Part shown: piece by piece, positions 1 to 8,338 of the stretch | How positions within the stretch are numbered: position 1 is the first letter of the stretch | Layout of the letters: every line of letters begins with the position of its first letter | The notes under the pieces: model-generated | Told to the model about the DNA's origin: nothing | Database searches by the model: none | Seen by the model: the letters and a program-made list of their open reading frames with translations, nothing else | Position numbers and translations under genes: made by a program | DNA from: Solirubrobacter phytolaccae | Lineage (GTDB): Bacteria > Actinomycetota > Thermoleophilia > Solirubrobacterales > Solirubrobacteraceae | Direction of reading: 5' to 3' | DNA length: 64,000 nucleotides | Assembly: GCF_027587195.1 (NCBI RefSeq) | Contig: NZ_JAPDDP010000030.1 | Location: forward strand, 1-64,000

Positions 1-95
1 GGCCTCCGACTTCGCCAGCCGCCACGCCGCCCGCCGCCACGCCGCCCGCCGCCACGCCGCCCGCAGCCGGCCCGTCGCCCGAGGCGGCCGCGTGA
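1..95 (+). CDS. C-terminal tail of an upstream gene (partial)
   Basis: Only the last 30 codons of this gene lie in the window, read from base 3 to a TGA at 93-95. The tail is almost pure Pro/Ala/Thr, with the pentapeptide ATPPA repeated three times, encoded by three 15-bp tandem units at 21-65. The stop overlaps the GTG of cobA (GTGA), so the gene is probably the preceding member of the cobalamin operon. A low-complexity tail like this is usually a linker or disordered extension. The product cannot be identified from what is visible. Confidence 0.6.
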   Translation, partial: PPTSPAATPPAATPPAATPPAAGPSPEAAA

Positions 96-817
96 CCGTC
101 CATCTCGTCGGCGCCGGTCCCGGCGATCCCTCGCTGCTCACGGTCGCGGCCGCGGAGCTCATCCGGCGCGCGCGCGTGGTCGTGTACGACCGGCCGTCGA
201 TGGACGCGATCGTGGCGCTCGCGCCCGCCGACGCCGAGCGGCACGTCGTCGGCCTCGCGCCCGGGCAGCGCGCGCTCTCGCAGCCCGAGGTCAACGCGCT
301 GCTCGTGGAGCTCGGCCGCACCCATGACGAGGTCGTGCGGCTCAAGAGCGGCGACCCGTTCGTGGCGTCCCGCGGCGGCGAGGAGGCGCTCGCGCTGCAA
401 ACCGCGGGCGTGCCCGTCAACGTCATCCCCGGCGTGTCCTCCGCGCTCGCCGCGCCCGCCGCGGCCGGCATCCCGCTGATGATGCGGCAGAGCTCGGTGA
501 CGGCCACGTTCGTGTCCGGCGACGATGACGACGAGCACGCCGAGCCGCCCGACTGGCACGCCCTCGGCGCGCTCGGGGGCACGCTCGTGATCCTCACCGG
601 CCGCGCGCGCATCCGGCGAATCGCGGCGAAGCTGATCGAGGGTGGCCGCGCGCCGGACACGCCGATCGCCGCCATCAGCGCCGCCTCACGTGACCGCCAG
701 CGGATCCTGCGCGGCACGCTCACCGACCTACCCGCCCCGCTGCCGCCGCCGGTCACGTTCGTGGTCGGCCACGCGGCCGCCCTGGAGCTCACGTGCACAT
801 CCCCGAAGGCTTCCTGA
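92..817 (+). CDS. cobA: Uroporphyrinogen-III C-methyltransferase
   Basis: A 241-residue SUMT that would methylate uroporphyrinogen III at C2 and C7 with S-adenosylmethionine to give precorrin-2, the entry step to corrinoids. It has the tetrapyrrole methylase signatures: VGAGPGDP near residue 6, RLKSGDPF near residue 84 and IPGVSSALAAPA near residue 113. The length fits a stand-alone SUMT with no fused HemD or siroheme domain. The GTG at 92 overlaps the previous stop, and the 3' end overlaps cbiM by 25 bases, so translation is probably coupled. The other C-methyltransferases nearby share the fold, but position and motifs favour CobA. Confidence 0.9.
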   Translation: MTVHLVGAGPGDPSLLTVAAAELIRRARVVVYDRPSMDAIVALAPADAERHVVGLAPGQRALSQPEVNALLVELGRTHDEVVRLKSGDPFVASRGGEEALALQTAGVPVNVIPGVSSALAAPAAAGIPLMMRQSSVTATFVSGDDDDEHAEPPDWHALGALGGTLVILTGRARIRRIAAKLIEGGRAPDTPIAAISAASRDRQRILRGTLTDLPAPLPPPVTFVVGHAAALELTCTSPKAS

Positions 818-1434
818 CCGGCGAGGCCGCCGCGCTCGGCTGGGCCACCGCGGTGGTCGGGGTCGGCGTGTGCCTGCGCGGCGCGTCCCGCACGGCCCGC
901 GAGCGCGACCTGCCCGTCGCCGGCCTGGCGACGGCGTTCTTCGTCGTCGGCGAGGCGCCCGCGATCCCGATCACGATCGGCACCAACGCGCACCTGCTCG
1001 GCGGCGCGCTCGCGGTCGCCCTGCTCGGTCCGTGGCTCGGCGGGCTCACGATCACGACGGTCTGCATCCTGTCCGCGTTGCTGTTCGGCTCGGGCGGGAT
1101 CACGACCCTCGGCGCCACGATCATGCTGCTCGCGCTCGTGCCCGCGTTCGTCGGCTACCCGCTGCTGGTCGCGCTGCGCAAGCCGCTGCCGCTGCCCGTC
1201 GCCGCCGGGATCACCGCGGTCGTGAGCGTGATGGTCAGCGCGGTGCTGTTCGTGGCGGTGATGACGCTCGGCGCCGACCACCAGATCGACCGCGGCACGC
1301 TCGCCGCGTCGATCCTCGGCCCGTACGCGGTCGTCGCGCTGATCGAAGGCGTGATCACGGCGCTGCTCGTCCGCGCCCTGCTGTCCATCCGTCCCGATCT
1401 CGTCCGTGCCCGCCGGAGGCCCGTTCCCGCATGA
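793..1434 (+). CDS. cbiM: CbiM-family energy-coupling-factor transporter subunit
   Basis: A 213-residue multi-pass membrane protein starting MHIPEGFL. This N-terminus is typical of CbiM, where the N-terminal Met-His region takes part in cobalt binding. Later motifs such as TNAHLLGG and GGITTLGA also match the family. It would be the substrate-specific component of a cobalt ECF transporter in the membrane. The GTG at 793 is chosen because the conserved N-terminus begins there; it lies inside cobA. The ATGA at 1431-1434 couples it to cobM. No cbiN, cbiQ or cbiO follows, so the energising module must be encoded elsewhere, or the protein works alone. Confidence 0.8.
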   Translation: MHIPEGFLTGEAAALGWATAVVGVGVCLRGASRTARERDLPVAGLATAFFVVGEAPAIPITIGTNAHLLGGALAVALLGPWLGGLTITTVCILSALLFGSGGITTLGATIMLLALVPAFVGYPLLVALRKPLPLPVAAGITAVVSVMVSAVLFVAVMTLGADHQIDRGTLAASILGPYAVVALIEGVITALLVRALLSIRPDLVRARRRPVPA

Positions 1435-2222
1435 GCACTGTGTTCTTCGTCGGCGCCGGCCCAGGCGCGGCCGACCTCCTGACTCTGCGCGCCGCGCGCA
1501 TCCTGGGCGAGGTCGACATCGTCATCTGGGCCCGTTCCCTGGTCGACCCCGAGGTGCTCACGCACGCGCCCCAGGCCGAGCAGATCCCGTCGGACGACAA
1601 GACGTTCGACGACGTGCTCGCGGTCTACAAGCGCGCCGCCGAGGAGGGCCTCGACGTCGCCCGCGTGCACTCCGGCGACCCGACGCTCTACGGCACCCTG
1701 CACGAGCAGCTCGGCGCCTGCCGCGCGCTCGGGCTGGACACCGTGATCGTCCCGGGCGTGTCATCGCTCTCGGCTGCCGCGGCGAGCCTCGGCCAGGAGC
1801 TGACGGTCCCCGACGTGAGCCAGTCGCTGATCATCACCCGCCGCGCGCAGCGCACGAACATGCCGGCCAACGAGCAGCTGCAGGCGATGGCCGCGCACGG
1901 CACGACGATGGCGCTGTTCCTCTCGGTGCGCCGCCCGCGCGAGCTCCAGCAGGACCTGCTCGACGGCGGCTACGCGCCCGACACGCCGACCGCCGTGGTC
2001 TACAAGGCGAGCTGGCCGGACGAGATCGTCTTCCGCTGCCGCCTGGACGAGCTCGGCGTGCGGATCCGCGAGGAGAAGATCACGACGCAGGCGCTCGTGC
2101 TGCTCGGCCCCGCCCTCGGCGACGGCGCGGGCGCGGGCCAGTCGCACGTCTACGACCCGGGGTATGGGCACCGCTACCGCCGCCTCGGCGCGCCGAGCCG
2201 GTACAAGAAGAAGCGTGCCTGA
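1431..2222 (+). CDS. cobM: Precorrin-4 C11-methyltransferase
   Basis: A 263-residue tetrapyrrole methylase with VGAGPGAADLLT at the N-terminus, VHSGDPTLYG near residue 82 and VPGVSSLSAAAA near residue 105. The pattern fits CobM/CbiF, which transfers a methyl group from S-adenosylmethionine to C11. Given CobF and CobK downstream, the substrate is probably precorrin-4 (aerobic route) rather than cobalt-precorrin-4. The ATG at 1431 overlaps the cbiM stop and the 3' end overlaps cobL by 8 bases. A long reading frame extends upstream of 1431, but the methylase homology begins exactly at this ATG. Confidence 0.9.
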   Translation: MSTVFFVGAGPGAADLLTLRAARILGEVDIVIWARSLVDPEVLTHAPQAEQIPSDDKTFDDVLAVYKRAAEEGLDVARVHSGDPTLYGTLHEQLGACRALGLDTVIVPGVSSLSAAAASLGQELTVPDVSQSLIITRRAQRTNMPANEQLQAMAAHGTTMALFLSVRRPRELQQDLLDGGYAPDTPTAVVYKASWPDEIVFRCRLDELGVRIREEKITTQALVLLGPALGDGAGAGQSHVYDPGYGHRYRRLGAPSRYKKKRA

Positions 2223-3360
2223 GCTCCACGTCCTGGGCGTGTCCGGCGGCGCCGTGCCGCCGGGTACCGAAGCGCTGCTCGCTGACGCCGCCGTCGTCGC
2301 GGGCGGCCGCGCCGTGCTGGAGCAGCTCGCGCCGGGCAAGGAGCACGTGGTGCTCGGCAAAGATCTCCTCCGCGCCCTGCCCGACCTGGTGACGCGCACC
2401 GGCGTGGTCGTGCTCGCGTCGGGTGATCCGGGCTTCTTCGGCATCGTCCGCACGCTTCGTAAGTTCACCCACGAGCTCGTCGTCCACCCCGCGCCGTCTT
2501 CCGTCGCGGTGGCGTTCGCGCGGCTCGGCCTCCCGTGGGACGACGCGCTCGTCGTCTCCGCCCACGGCCGTGACCCGCACCCGGCGATCAACGCCGCGCT
2601 GCGCCACCCGAAGGTCGCGATCCTCACCCAGCCCGGCAACACGGAGCTCGTCTTCGAAGCCCTAGCGGCGCGCAATCCGGTCGTGCTCGAGGCCCTCGGC
2701 ACGCCGGACGAGCGGATCGCCACGGCGCCGCCGTTCAACGACCCGAACGTCGTGATCGTGCACGCGCCGACGGACGGCCGCCCGACGATCTGGCCGCCCC
2801 GCACCCCCACCCGCTGGGCGCTCCCCGAGGACGCCTTCGAGCACCGCGCGGGGATGATCACCAAGACCGAGGTGCGCGCGCTCGCCCTGGCCGCGCTCGG
2901 CCCGGGCACCGGCGACCACGTGTGGGACGTCGGCTGCGGCAGCGGCAGCGTCGCGGTCGAGTGCGCCCGTCTCGGCGCGGCCGTGACCGCGATCGACCAT
3001 GACCCCGACGCCGTCGGCCTGACTGCCCGCAACGCCTTCGCCCACGGCGTCCCGATGACGACGGTCTGCGGAGCCGCTCCCGACGCGCTGCGCACCCTGC
3101 CCGAGCCCGACGCCGTCTTCGTCGGCGGCGGTGGCGCGGCGCTCCCGGACATCCTCGAGCTCGTGGCCGACACGGACTCCCGCGTGGTCGTCGTCACGCT
3201 CGCACTCGTGGACCGGATCGCGCCGACGCTCGCGCAGCTCGACGACGAGTTCGAGCACGTCAGCGCGACCACGCTCCAGGCCAACCGCGTCAAGCCGCTC
3301 GCGGGCGGCCACCGCCTCGCCGCCGAGAACCCGGTGACCGTGATCGTGGGCCGCCGATGA
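2215..3360 (+). CDS. cobL: Precorrin-6Y C5,15-methyltransferase (decarboxylating), CbiE-CbiT fusion
   Basis: A 381-residue fusion. Residues 1 to about 195 form a CbiE-type tetrapyrrole methylase (GVSGG near the N-terminus, LASGDPGFFG near residue 66). Residues about 205-381 form a CbiT-type methyltransferase with the SAM-binding motif VWDVGCGSGSVAVE. Together these methylate C5 and C15 and decarboxylate the acetate side chain at C12. The fused form is characteristic of CobL. The GTG at 2215 is preferred to an ATG at 2164 because the domain begins there and the upstream frame is deep inside cobM. The stop at 3358-3360 overlaps the start of cobE. Confidence 0.9.
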   Translation: MPELHVLGVSGGAVPPGTEALLADAAVVAGGRAVLEQLAPGKEHVVLGKDLLRALPDLVTRTGVVVLASGDPGFFGIVRTLRKFTHELVVHPAPSSVAVAFARLGLPWDDALVVSAHGRDPHPAINAALRHPKVAILTQPGNTELVFEALAARNPVVLEALGTPDERIATAPPFNDPNVVIVHAPTDGRPTIWPPRTPTRWALPEDAFEHRAGMITKTEVRALALAALGPGTGDHVWDVGCGSGSVAVECARLGAAVTAIDHDPDAVGLTARNAFAHGVPMTTVCGAAPDALRTLPEPDAVFVGGGGAALPDILELVADTDSRVVVVTLALVDRIAPTLAQLDDEFEHVSATTLQANRVKPLAGGHRLAAENPVTVIVGRR

Positions 3361-3764
3361 CCGCGGCCGGGGAACCGCGGCCGCGCGCGGCCGACCGGCG
3401 CGGCGCCGCGCCGTGGCTCGTCGCCGGCGTCGGCTGCTCGCTCGGGTGCCCGCCTGAGGAGCTGCGCGCGCTGATCGAGACCACGCTGCCCGACGGGACG
3501 CTCCGCGCGCTCGCGACCGTCGACCGCCGCGCCGAGGAGCCCGCGATGCTCGAGGCGGCCGCGCACTTCGGCGTGCCGCTGCGCACGTTCCCCGCGCACG
3601 AGCTCGCGCGCGTCGACGTGCCCACGCCGAGCGCCGTCGTCGCGCGGCACGTCGGCACGCCGAGCGTCGCCGAGGCCGCGGCCCTGCTCTCCGGCACGCG
3701 GTTGCTCGTGCCCAAGACCCGTTCCGAACACGCAACTTGCGCGGTGGCCGAATGCCCAGAGTGA
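3357..3764 (+). CDS. cobE: CobE / CbiG C-terminal-domain cobalamin protein
   Basis: A 135-residue protein with VAGVGCSLGCPPEEL near residue 22 and TPSVAEAAALL near residue 100, the signatures of the CbiG C-terminal (CobE) fold. CobE is needed for aerobic cobalamin synthesis in several organisms, but its biochemical role is not settled; binding of the methylated intermediate has been suggested. The first ~18 residues are basic and poorly conserved, so the start may be slightly downstream. It is coupled to cobL by ATGA and overlaps cobH by 13 bases. Being free-standing, not fused to a CbiG N-terminus, supports the aerobic assignment. Confidence 0.8.
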   Translation: MTAAGEPRPRAADRRGAAPWLVAGVGCSLGCPPEELRALIETTLPDGTLRALATVDRRAEEPAMLEAAAHFGVPLRTFPAHELARVDVPTPSAVVARHVGTPSVAEAAALLSGTRLLVPKTRSEHATCAVAECPE

Positions 3765-4333
3765 TCCATCCGATCGAAGTCGAGAGCTACCGCATCCTGC
3801 GGTCGCGGATCGACCTCAGCCATCTCCCGCCGCTCTCGCGCGCGGTGGCTGAGCGCGTCATCCACGCGGCCGCCGACTTGAGCTTCGGCGACAGCCTCGT
3901 GCTGGACGAGGACGCGCTGGCCAAGGGCCGGGAAGCGCTGCTGAGCGGCGCGCCGATCTACTGCGACGCGCGCATGGCCGCCGCCGGGATCACGTCCCGG
4001 AAGCCGATCGTCCCGCTCGACGACCCGCGCGCGAAGACGCCCGAGCCCGGTCTCACACGCTCGGCGACCGCGATGCGCCTCGCCACGAAGGAAGCGCCCG
4101 CCGGCGCGATCTGGGTGATCGGCAACGCGCCCACCGCGCTGTTCGAGCTGCTCGAGCACCCGCCGACCGACCCGGCGCTGATCGTCGGCCTGCCGGTCGG
4201 CTTCGTCGGCGCGGCCGAGTCCAAGGCGGCGCTCGCCGCCACCGACCTGCCGTTCGTCACCAACCGGGGCGAGCGCGGCGGGTCGTCGGTGGCCGTGGCG
4301 GCCGTCAACGCGCTCCTGTATTACGAAGCATGA
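3752..4333 (+). CDS. cobH: Precorrin-8X methylmutase
   Basis: A 193-residue protein beginning [16 protein letters not shown], a hallmark of CobH/CbiC. The enzyme moves the C11 methyl group to C12, converting precorrin-8X to hydrogenobyrinate. The histidine at about residue 38 (RVIHAAAD) corresponds to the family's catalytic His. Later motifs [10 protein letters not shown] and [10 protein letters not shown] are also typical. The ATG at 3752 is chosen over an upstream TTG at 3737, and a GTG at 3761 is possible. The stop overlaps the cobU/P start (ATGA). Confidence 0.92.
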   Translation: MPRVIHPIEVESYRILRSRIDLSHLPPLSRAVAERVIHAAADLSFGDSLVLDEDALAKGREALLSGAPIYCDARMAAAGITSRKPIVPLDDPRAKTPEPGLTRSATAMRLATKEAPAGAIWVIGNAPTALFELLEHPPTDPALIVGLPVGFVGAAESKAALAATDLPFVTNRGERGGSSVAVAAVNALLYYEA

Positions 4334-4857
4334 GCCTGACCCTCGTCCTGGGCGGCCGCCGCAGCGGCAAGAGCTCGTACGCGGAGTCGCTGATCCGCGG
4401 CGGAACCTACCTCGCCACGGCCGCCGCGAACGATGAGGAGATGCGCGAGCGCATCGCCGTGCACCAGGCGCGCCGCGGGCCCGAGTGGACCACGATCAAC
4501 GTCGAGGACGACCTCGCCGGCGCCCTGGCGGAGGCCACGGGTCCGGTCCTGCTCGACGGCCTCGGCGTCTGGATCGCGGGCGTCATGTACCGTCACGGCG
4601 CGTTCGACGGCGGCGACTCGGACGCGATCGACCCGATCGTGAACGCCGGCATCGCGGCGCTCCAGGGCCACGCCGAGCCGGTGGTCGTCGTCGCCGAGGA
4701 GGCCGGGCTCGGCCCAGTCCCCCCGGACCCCACCACCCGCCGCTGGCTGGACCTGCTCGGTGACGCGAATCAGACGCTCGCCAAGACGGCCGACCGGGTG
4801 GTGCTTGTGGTCGCCGGACGAACCCTCAACCTAGATAAAGACCCAGGGCCTTTATGA
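4330..4857 (+). CDS. cobU: Adenosylcobinamide kinase / guanylyltransferase
   Basis: A 175-residue bifunctional enzyme of nucleotide-loop assembly. It phosphorylates adenosylcobinamide and then transfers GMP to it. The P-loop GGRRSGKS occupies residues 8-15, and the fold is CobU/CobP. In aerobic clusters the gene is usually called cobP. The last codons include an AT-rich patch just before the ATG of the next gene, overlapping as ATGA at 4854-4857. Its product feeds CobS encoded two genes downstream. Confidence 0.92.
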   Translation: MSLTLVLGGRRSGKSSYAESLIRGGTYLATAAANDEEMRERIAVHQARRGPEWTTINVEDDLAGALAEATGPVLLDGLGVWIAGVMYRHGAFDGGDSDAIDPIVNAGIAALQGHAEPVVVVAEEAGLGPVPPDPTTRRWLDLLGDANQTLAKTADRVVLVVAGRTLNLDKDPGPL

Positions 4858-5810
4858 AAGCGCCGCACGGGGACAAGATGGTCCGGCCGGGCGACGAGGA
4901 CTTCGCGGTCAACGTCGTCGCCGGTCCGCCGCCGCGGTGGCTCACGGACGCCGTCCAGGCCGCGTGGGCCAACATCGGGCCGTATCCGGACGAGACGCAC
5001 GCCCGGCAAGCCCTCGCGAACCGGCACGGCGTCACCCCCGAGCAGGTCCTCGTCCTCAACGGCGCCGCCGAGGGCTTCTGGCTGCTCGCGGCGACGGTCG
5101 AAGGCCGGGCCGGAATCGTCATGCCCGCGTTCGGGGAGCCGCGGGCGGCGCTCCGGGCCCACGGCCGCACGCCGACGTTGATCGACCGCCCGCCGCCGTT
5201 CACGCTGCCGGAGGTCGACGACGAGGTCGCGCTGGTGTTCGTCACCAACCCCTGCAACCCGACCGGAACGCTGCACCGCCGCGAAGCGATCCACTCGCTC
5301 GCCCGCCCCGACCGCACGCTCGTCGTCGACGAGAGCTTCATGGACTTCGTCGCGCACCCGCAACCAACTGTCGCCGGCGCGCCCCACACGGTCGTCCTGC
5401 GCAGCCTCACGAAGGCCTTCTCGATCGCCGGCCTGCGCGCGGGGTACCTGATCGCCGACCCCGACCTCGTAGAGCGCCTCGACGCGCGCCGCCAGGCCTG
5501 GCCCGTCAATGCGCTCGCGCTCGCCGCGATGACCGCCTGGGCCGAGCGCCCCCAGGACGACGGCGTGATCGAGCGCACCACGGCCCAGCGCGACCGGCTC
5601 ACCCGCCAACTGCAAGCCGCCGGCCTGTACGTCCACCCCGGCGCCGCCAACTTCCTGCTCGTCAAGGTCCCGCCCGGCACGACCGAGCGCCTCCGCACGC
5701 ACGGCATCGCCGTCCGCCCCACCGAGGACCTCGGCCTCGACGACGAGCACATCCGCGTCGCCGTCCGCGAGGACGCCGACCGCCTGATCGCCGCGCTCTC
5801 CAGCCCGTGA
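4854..5810 (+). CDS. cobC: PLP-dependent L-threonine-O-3-phosphate decarboxylase-like protein (CobC/CobD)
   Basis: A 318-residue fold-type-I aminotransferase relative. The PLP-binding lysine is at about residue 187 in [15 protein letters not shown]. The Asn/Pro motif TNPCNPTG near residue 131 and DESFMDF near residue 159 are typical of histidinol-phosphate-aminotransferase-like folds. The operon context points to the cobalamin member, which makes (R)-1-amino-2-propanol phosphate for the linker. HisC is the main alternative by sequence alone. It is coupled to the genes on both sides by ATGA and GTGA overlaps. Confidence 0.82.
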   Translation: MKAPHGDKMVRPGDEDFAVNVVAGPPPRWLTDAVQAAWANIGPYPDETHARQALANRHGVTPEQVLVLNGAAEGFWLLAATVEGRAGIVMPAFGEPRAALRAHGRTPTLIDRPPPFTLPEVDDEVALVFVTNPCNPTGTLHRREAIHSLARPDRTLVVDESFMDFVAHPQPTVAGAPHTVVLRSLTKAFSIAGLRAGYLIADPDLVERLDARRQAWPVNALALAAMTAWAERPQDDGVIERTTAQRDRLTRQLQAAGLYVHPGAANFLLVKVPPGTTERLRTHGIAVRPTEDLGLDDEHIRVAVREDADRLIAALSSP

Positions 5811-6520
5811 GGACCGCGCTCGCCTTCCTCACGCGGCTGCCGGTCCCGCTCCCCAGCGACCCGGACCTGAGCCGCGCCGCGTGGACGTTCCCGCTCGTCG
5901 GCCTCGTCGTCGGTGCCGCAGCGGCCGGCACGAGGGCCGTGGCCGACCAGGTCCTCCCGCCGCTCCCCGCGACCATCCTCGCGATCGCCGTCGCGGTGCT
6001 GATCACGGGCGCGCTGCACGAGGACGGCCTCGCCGACGTCGCCGACGCCACCGGCGCGCACGTGGACCGGACAAGACGCCTCGAGATCCTCAAGGACCCG
6101 CGCGTCGGCGCGTTCGGCGCCACGGCGCTGATCCTCGCCCTCCTGCTCACGGCAACCTCCGTCGCCGCGCTCGACACCACCGAAGCCGTCAAGACGCTGA
6201 TCGTCGCCCACGTCCTGAGCCGCTGGGCGATCCTCCCCGTCGGCTTCCTCGAGCCCGCGAAGCCCGGCGGCGCCGGCAGCCTCCTGCGCCCCACCCCGAC
6301 CCGCCTCGCCGCAGCGACCGTGATCGGCGCCGCGATCGCGCTCGGAGTGGCCGGCCCGGCCGCGGGCGCGGTCGCCTTGGCGGCGGCCGCGATCACCACC
6401 GCGGCGGTCGCGCTCTTCCTCCACCGGACCCTCGGCGGCATCACCGGCGACGGCTACGGGGCCAGCGCGAAGCTCACCGAAATCGTCGTGTGCGTGACCC
6501 TGGTCGCATTCTGGGTGTGA
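5807..6520 (+). CDS. cobS: Adenosylcobinamide-GDP ribazoletransferase (cobalamin synthase)
   Basis: A 237-residue polytopic membrane protein that joins alpha-ribazole to adenosylcobinamide-GDP. Recognisable features are TRLPVP at the N-terminus, [16 protein letters not shown] near residue 64 (acidic metal-binding motif) and [10 protein letters not shown] near residue 212. The GTG at 5807 overlaps the previous stop (GTGA). It is the last gene of the overlapping cob operon; the riboswitch begins immediately after its stop. No cobT (lower-ligand phosphoribosyltransferase) is in the window. Confidence 0.92.
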   Translation: MRTALAFLTRLPVPLPSDPDLSRAAWTFPLVGLVVGAAAAGTRAVADQVLPPLPATILAIAVAVLITGALHEDGLADVADATGAHVDRTRRLEILKDPRVGAFGATALILALLLTATSVAALDTTEAVKTLIVAHVLSRWAILPVGFLEPAKPGGAGSLLRPTPTRLAAATVIGAAIALGVAGPAAGAVALAAAAITTAAVALFLHRTLGGITGDGYGASAKLTEIVVCVTLVAFWV

Positions 6521-6672
6521 CGTGCACTAGCATCCAGCCGTCAATAGCGAGGTGCGAGGAAAGCCGGTGCAAGTCCGGTGCGGTCGCGCCACTGTGACCG
6601 GGACCGCCCGGAAGCCAGGAACTTCACCGTCGCAACACGTCGCACTCTGCACCCGGGACGCACGATCCCGAG
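6521..6672 (+). ncRNA. Cobalamin (B12) riboswitch
   Basis: The core includes GGTGCAAGTCCGGTGCGGTC at 6566-6585, GCCACTGTGACCGGG at 6588-6602 and the B12-box-like AAGCCAGGA at 6612-6620, in the usual order. A closing P1-like stem can form between GTGCA at 6522-6526 and TGCAC at 6648-6652. Downstream, CGGGA/TCCCG at 6654-6670 can form a short hairpin directly against the Shine-Dalgarno AGGGAGGA (6671-6678). This suggests translational control of cbtB-cbtA: adenosylcobalamin binding would shut down cobalt uptake. The element starts at the cobS stop, so read-through operon transcripts would carry it too. The fold was inferred by eye. Confidence 0.88.
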
Positions 6673-6688
6673 GGAGGACCACAACTTG
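6671..6688 (+). promoter_or_regulatory. Ribosome binding site deciding the TTG start of cbtB
   Basis: AGGGAGGA at 6671-6678 lies 7 bases before TTG at 6686-6688. It is one of the strongest Shine-Dalgarno sequences in the window, in keeping with a translational riboswitch, and it supports TTG over any upstream codon inside the aptamer. Confidence 0.75.
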
Positions 6689-6904
6689 TCGGACACCACT
6701 TTCACACCGGAACTCGAGGCCCCCAGCGTCCCGCTGATGCCGCTGAGCGACCTGATCCCCTACGCGCTGCTCACGGCGCTGCTGGCGATCATCCTCTTCT
6801 ACTTCGTCGGCGCCGAAGAGGGCGCGACGTCGGTCTTCCCGGGCATGACCATGCACGAGTGGGTCCACGACGCCCGGCATCTGCTGGGCTTCCCCTGCCA
6901 CTAG
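6686..6904 (+). CDS. cbtB: Cobalt transporter subunit CbtB
   Basis: A 72-residue protein with one membrane helix (about residues 21-40) and a C-terminal His-rich metal motif, HEWVHDARHLLGFPCH, diagnostic of CbtB. With CbtA it is thought to form a cobalt uptake system. It begins with a TTG behind a strong ribosome-binding site directly after the B12 riboswitch. The gene ends 8 bases before cbtA. The combination of riboswitch, CbtB and CbtA is a recognised arrangement, which strengthens all three calls. Confidence 0.9.
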   Translation: MSDTTFTPELEAPSVPLMPLSDLIPYALLTALLAIILFYFVGAEEGATSVFPGMTMHEWVHDARHLLGFPCH

Positions 6905-6912
6905 GCAGCCCC

Positions 6913-7689
6913 GTGGACAGCCAGAAGATCGTCCGCGGACTGCTGATCCGTGGGATGCTCGCCGGCCTCGCGGCCGGCGTGCTGATGTGGGCCTTCGGCT
7001 ACCTGTTCGGGGAGCCGCACATCCGTGACGCGATCGCGTTCGAGGAGTCGATCAGCCCGCCCTCGAACGAGGCGCCGCTCGTCAGCCGCACGATGCAGGA
7101 GAGCCTCGGCCTCCTCACCGGCACGGTGGTCTACGCCATCGCCGCCGGCGGCGTGTTCGCGCTCGTCTTCGCCGCGGTCTTCGGCCGCGTCGGCCACGCC
7201 CGCCCGCGGGTCACCGCCGCGACGCTCGGCCTCGTCGCCTTCGTCGTGATCGTCTTCGTCCCGTTCCTGAAGTACCCGAGCAACCCGCCCGCGGTCAGCC
7301 TGGACGAGACGATCGGGTTCCGCACGCGGACCTACTTCGTGATGCTGCTGCTCTCGCTCGTGGCGGCGTTCGCCGCGCTGCGGATCGGTCGCGACGCGGT
7401 CAAGCGCCTCGGCACGTGGAACGGCACGCTGGTCGCCGTCGCGGGCTACGTCGTGCTGGCCGGCATCGCCTCGGTGCTGATGCCCGCCGTCAAGGAGATG
7501 CCCGAGGGCTTCAGCCCGGAGCTGCTCTACTCGTTCCGCCTCTCCACGCTCGGCACCCACGCGGTGCTCTACGCGACCCTCGGCCTGGGCTTCGGCGCCC
7601 TCGCCGAGCGCTGGATCAGCCAGGTGCGGCCCGCCGCAGCAGGTACGTATCGAACATCCAGCCTTTCCGCCGGCGCGCCTCACTCCTGA
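6913..7689 (+). CDS. cbtA: Cobalt transporter subunit CbtA
   Basis: A 258-residue membrane protein with about six helices. The N-terminal RGLLIRGMLAGLAAGVL segment and the loop FLKYPSNPP near residue 117 fit CbtA. The GTG at 6913 is preferred because sequence upstream overlaps cbtB and lacks membrane character. The last ~25 codons (7616-7689) overlap the 3' end of cobF on the other strand by 74 bases. The C-terminal tail after the last helix is low-complexity, so the overlap probably arose by extension of this end. Confidence 0.85.
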   Translation: MDSQKIVRGLLIRGMLAGLAAGVLMWAFGYLFGEPHIRDAIAFEESISPPSNEAPLVSRTMQESLGLLTGTVVYAIAAGGVFALVFAAVFGRVGHARPRVTAATLGLVAFVVIVFVPFLKYPSNPPAVSLDETIGFRTRTYFVMLLLSLVAAFAALRIGRDAVKRLGTWNGTLVAVAGYVVLAGIASVLMPAVKEMPEGFSPELLYSFRLSTLGTHAVLYATLGLGFGALAERWISQVRPAAAGTYRTSSLSAGAPHS

Positions 7690-8338
7690 CGCGCTCGATC
7701 TCGTCTGACACCTCGGCCACCACGCCGGACAGCAGCAGCTCGTCCGGCGTGCCGAGGTAGGCGCCCCAGTAGATCTCGGCCTCCGGGAAGCGCTTGAAGG
7801 TCAGGTCGGCGTCGAGCATCACGACGACGTCGCCCACACCGGTCGGCCAGCCCTCGGCCACCAGCCGCCGTCCGCTCGTGATCAGCACCGAGCCGCCGAC
7901 GCGGTTCAGCGGGATCCCGAACTGCGCGCACAGCGCGGACACGGCCGAGATCCCCGGCACCACGCGCACGCCGAGCCCGGCCTCACGCAGCACGTCGATC
8001 AGCCCGTCGTACAGCGACGGATCGCCCCAGGCGAGGAACGCGGCCTCGCCCGCCTCCGCGGCGACGGCCTCCTGCACCAGCGCCACGCGCCGGGCCCGCC
8101 AGGCCGCGACCGCGGCCGCGCCCCGGCCCCGCGGCGGATCCTCGATGACCACCTCGCGCACGCCTTCCGGCAGCAGCGAGCGCCGCGCCAGCGCCAGCTC
8201 GTCGTCGTCACCCTTCTGGAAGACGAACACGACGTCCACCGTCTCCAGTGCCCGTACCGCGGCGAGCGTCATCCAGGCGGGATCCCCCGCCCCGATTCCG
8301 ATCACCCAGACGCGTCGCGTGTCAGCATCGCCTTCCAT
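7616..8338 (-). CDS. cobF: Precorrin-6A synthase (deacetylating)
   Basis: A 240-residue tetrapyrrole methylase with VIGIGAGDPAWMT at the N-terminus, AWGDPSLYDG near residue 105 and VPGISAVSALCAQFGIP near residue 130. CobF methylates C1 with loss of the acetyl fragment and is specific to the aerobic route. The ATG at 8338 is chosen because the conserved Rossmann-like strand begins shortly after; upstream codons are antisense to cobK. Its start codon overlaps that of cobK on the other strand in the tetranucleotide CATG (8336-8339), so its promoter must lie within cobK. Confidence 0.9.
   Translation of the reverse strand: MEGDADTRRVWVIGIGAGDPAWMTLAAVRALETVDVVFVFQKGDDDELALARRSLLPEGVREVVIEDPPRGRGAAAVAAWRARRVALVQEAVAAEAGEAAFLAWGDPSLYDGLIDVLREAGLGVRVVPGISAVSALCAQFGIPLNRVGGSVLITSGRRLVAEGWPTGVGDVVVMLDADLTFKRFPEAEIYWGAYLGTPDELLLSGVVAEVSDEIERVRSEARRRKGWMFDTYLLRRAAPG

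Noticed and set aside
21-65. Short tandem repeat as a possible CRISPR fragment
   Set aside because: Units of 15 bp are contiguous with no spacers and lie within a coding tail.
1761-3731. Long minus-strand frame opposite cobM-cobL-cobE
   Set aside because: Low-complexity composition without motifs; the opposite strand encodes well-conserved cobalamin enzymes.
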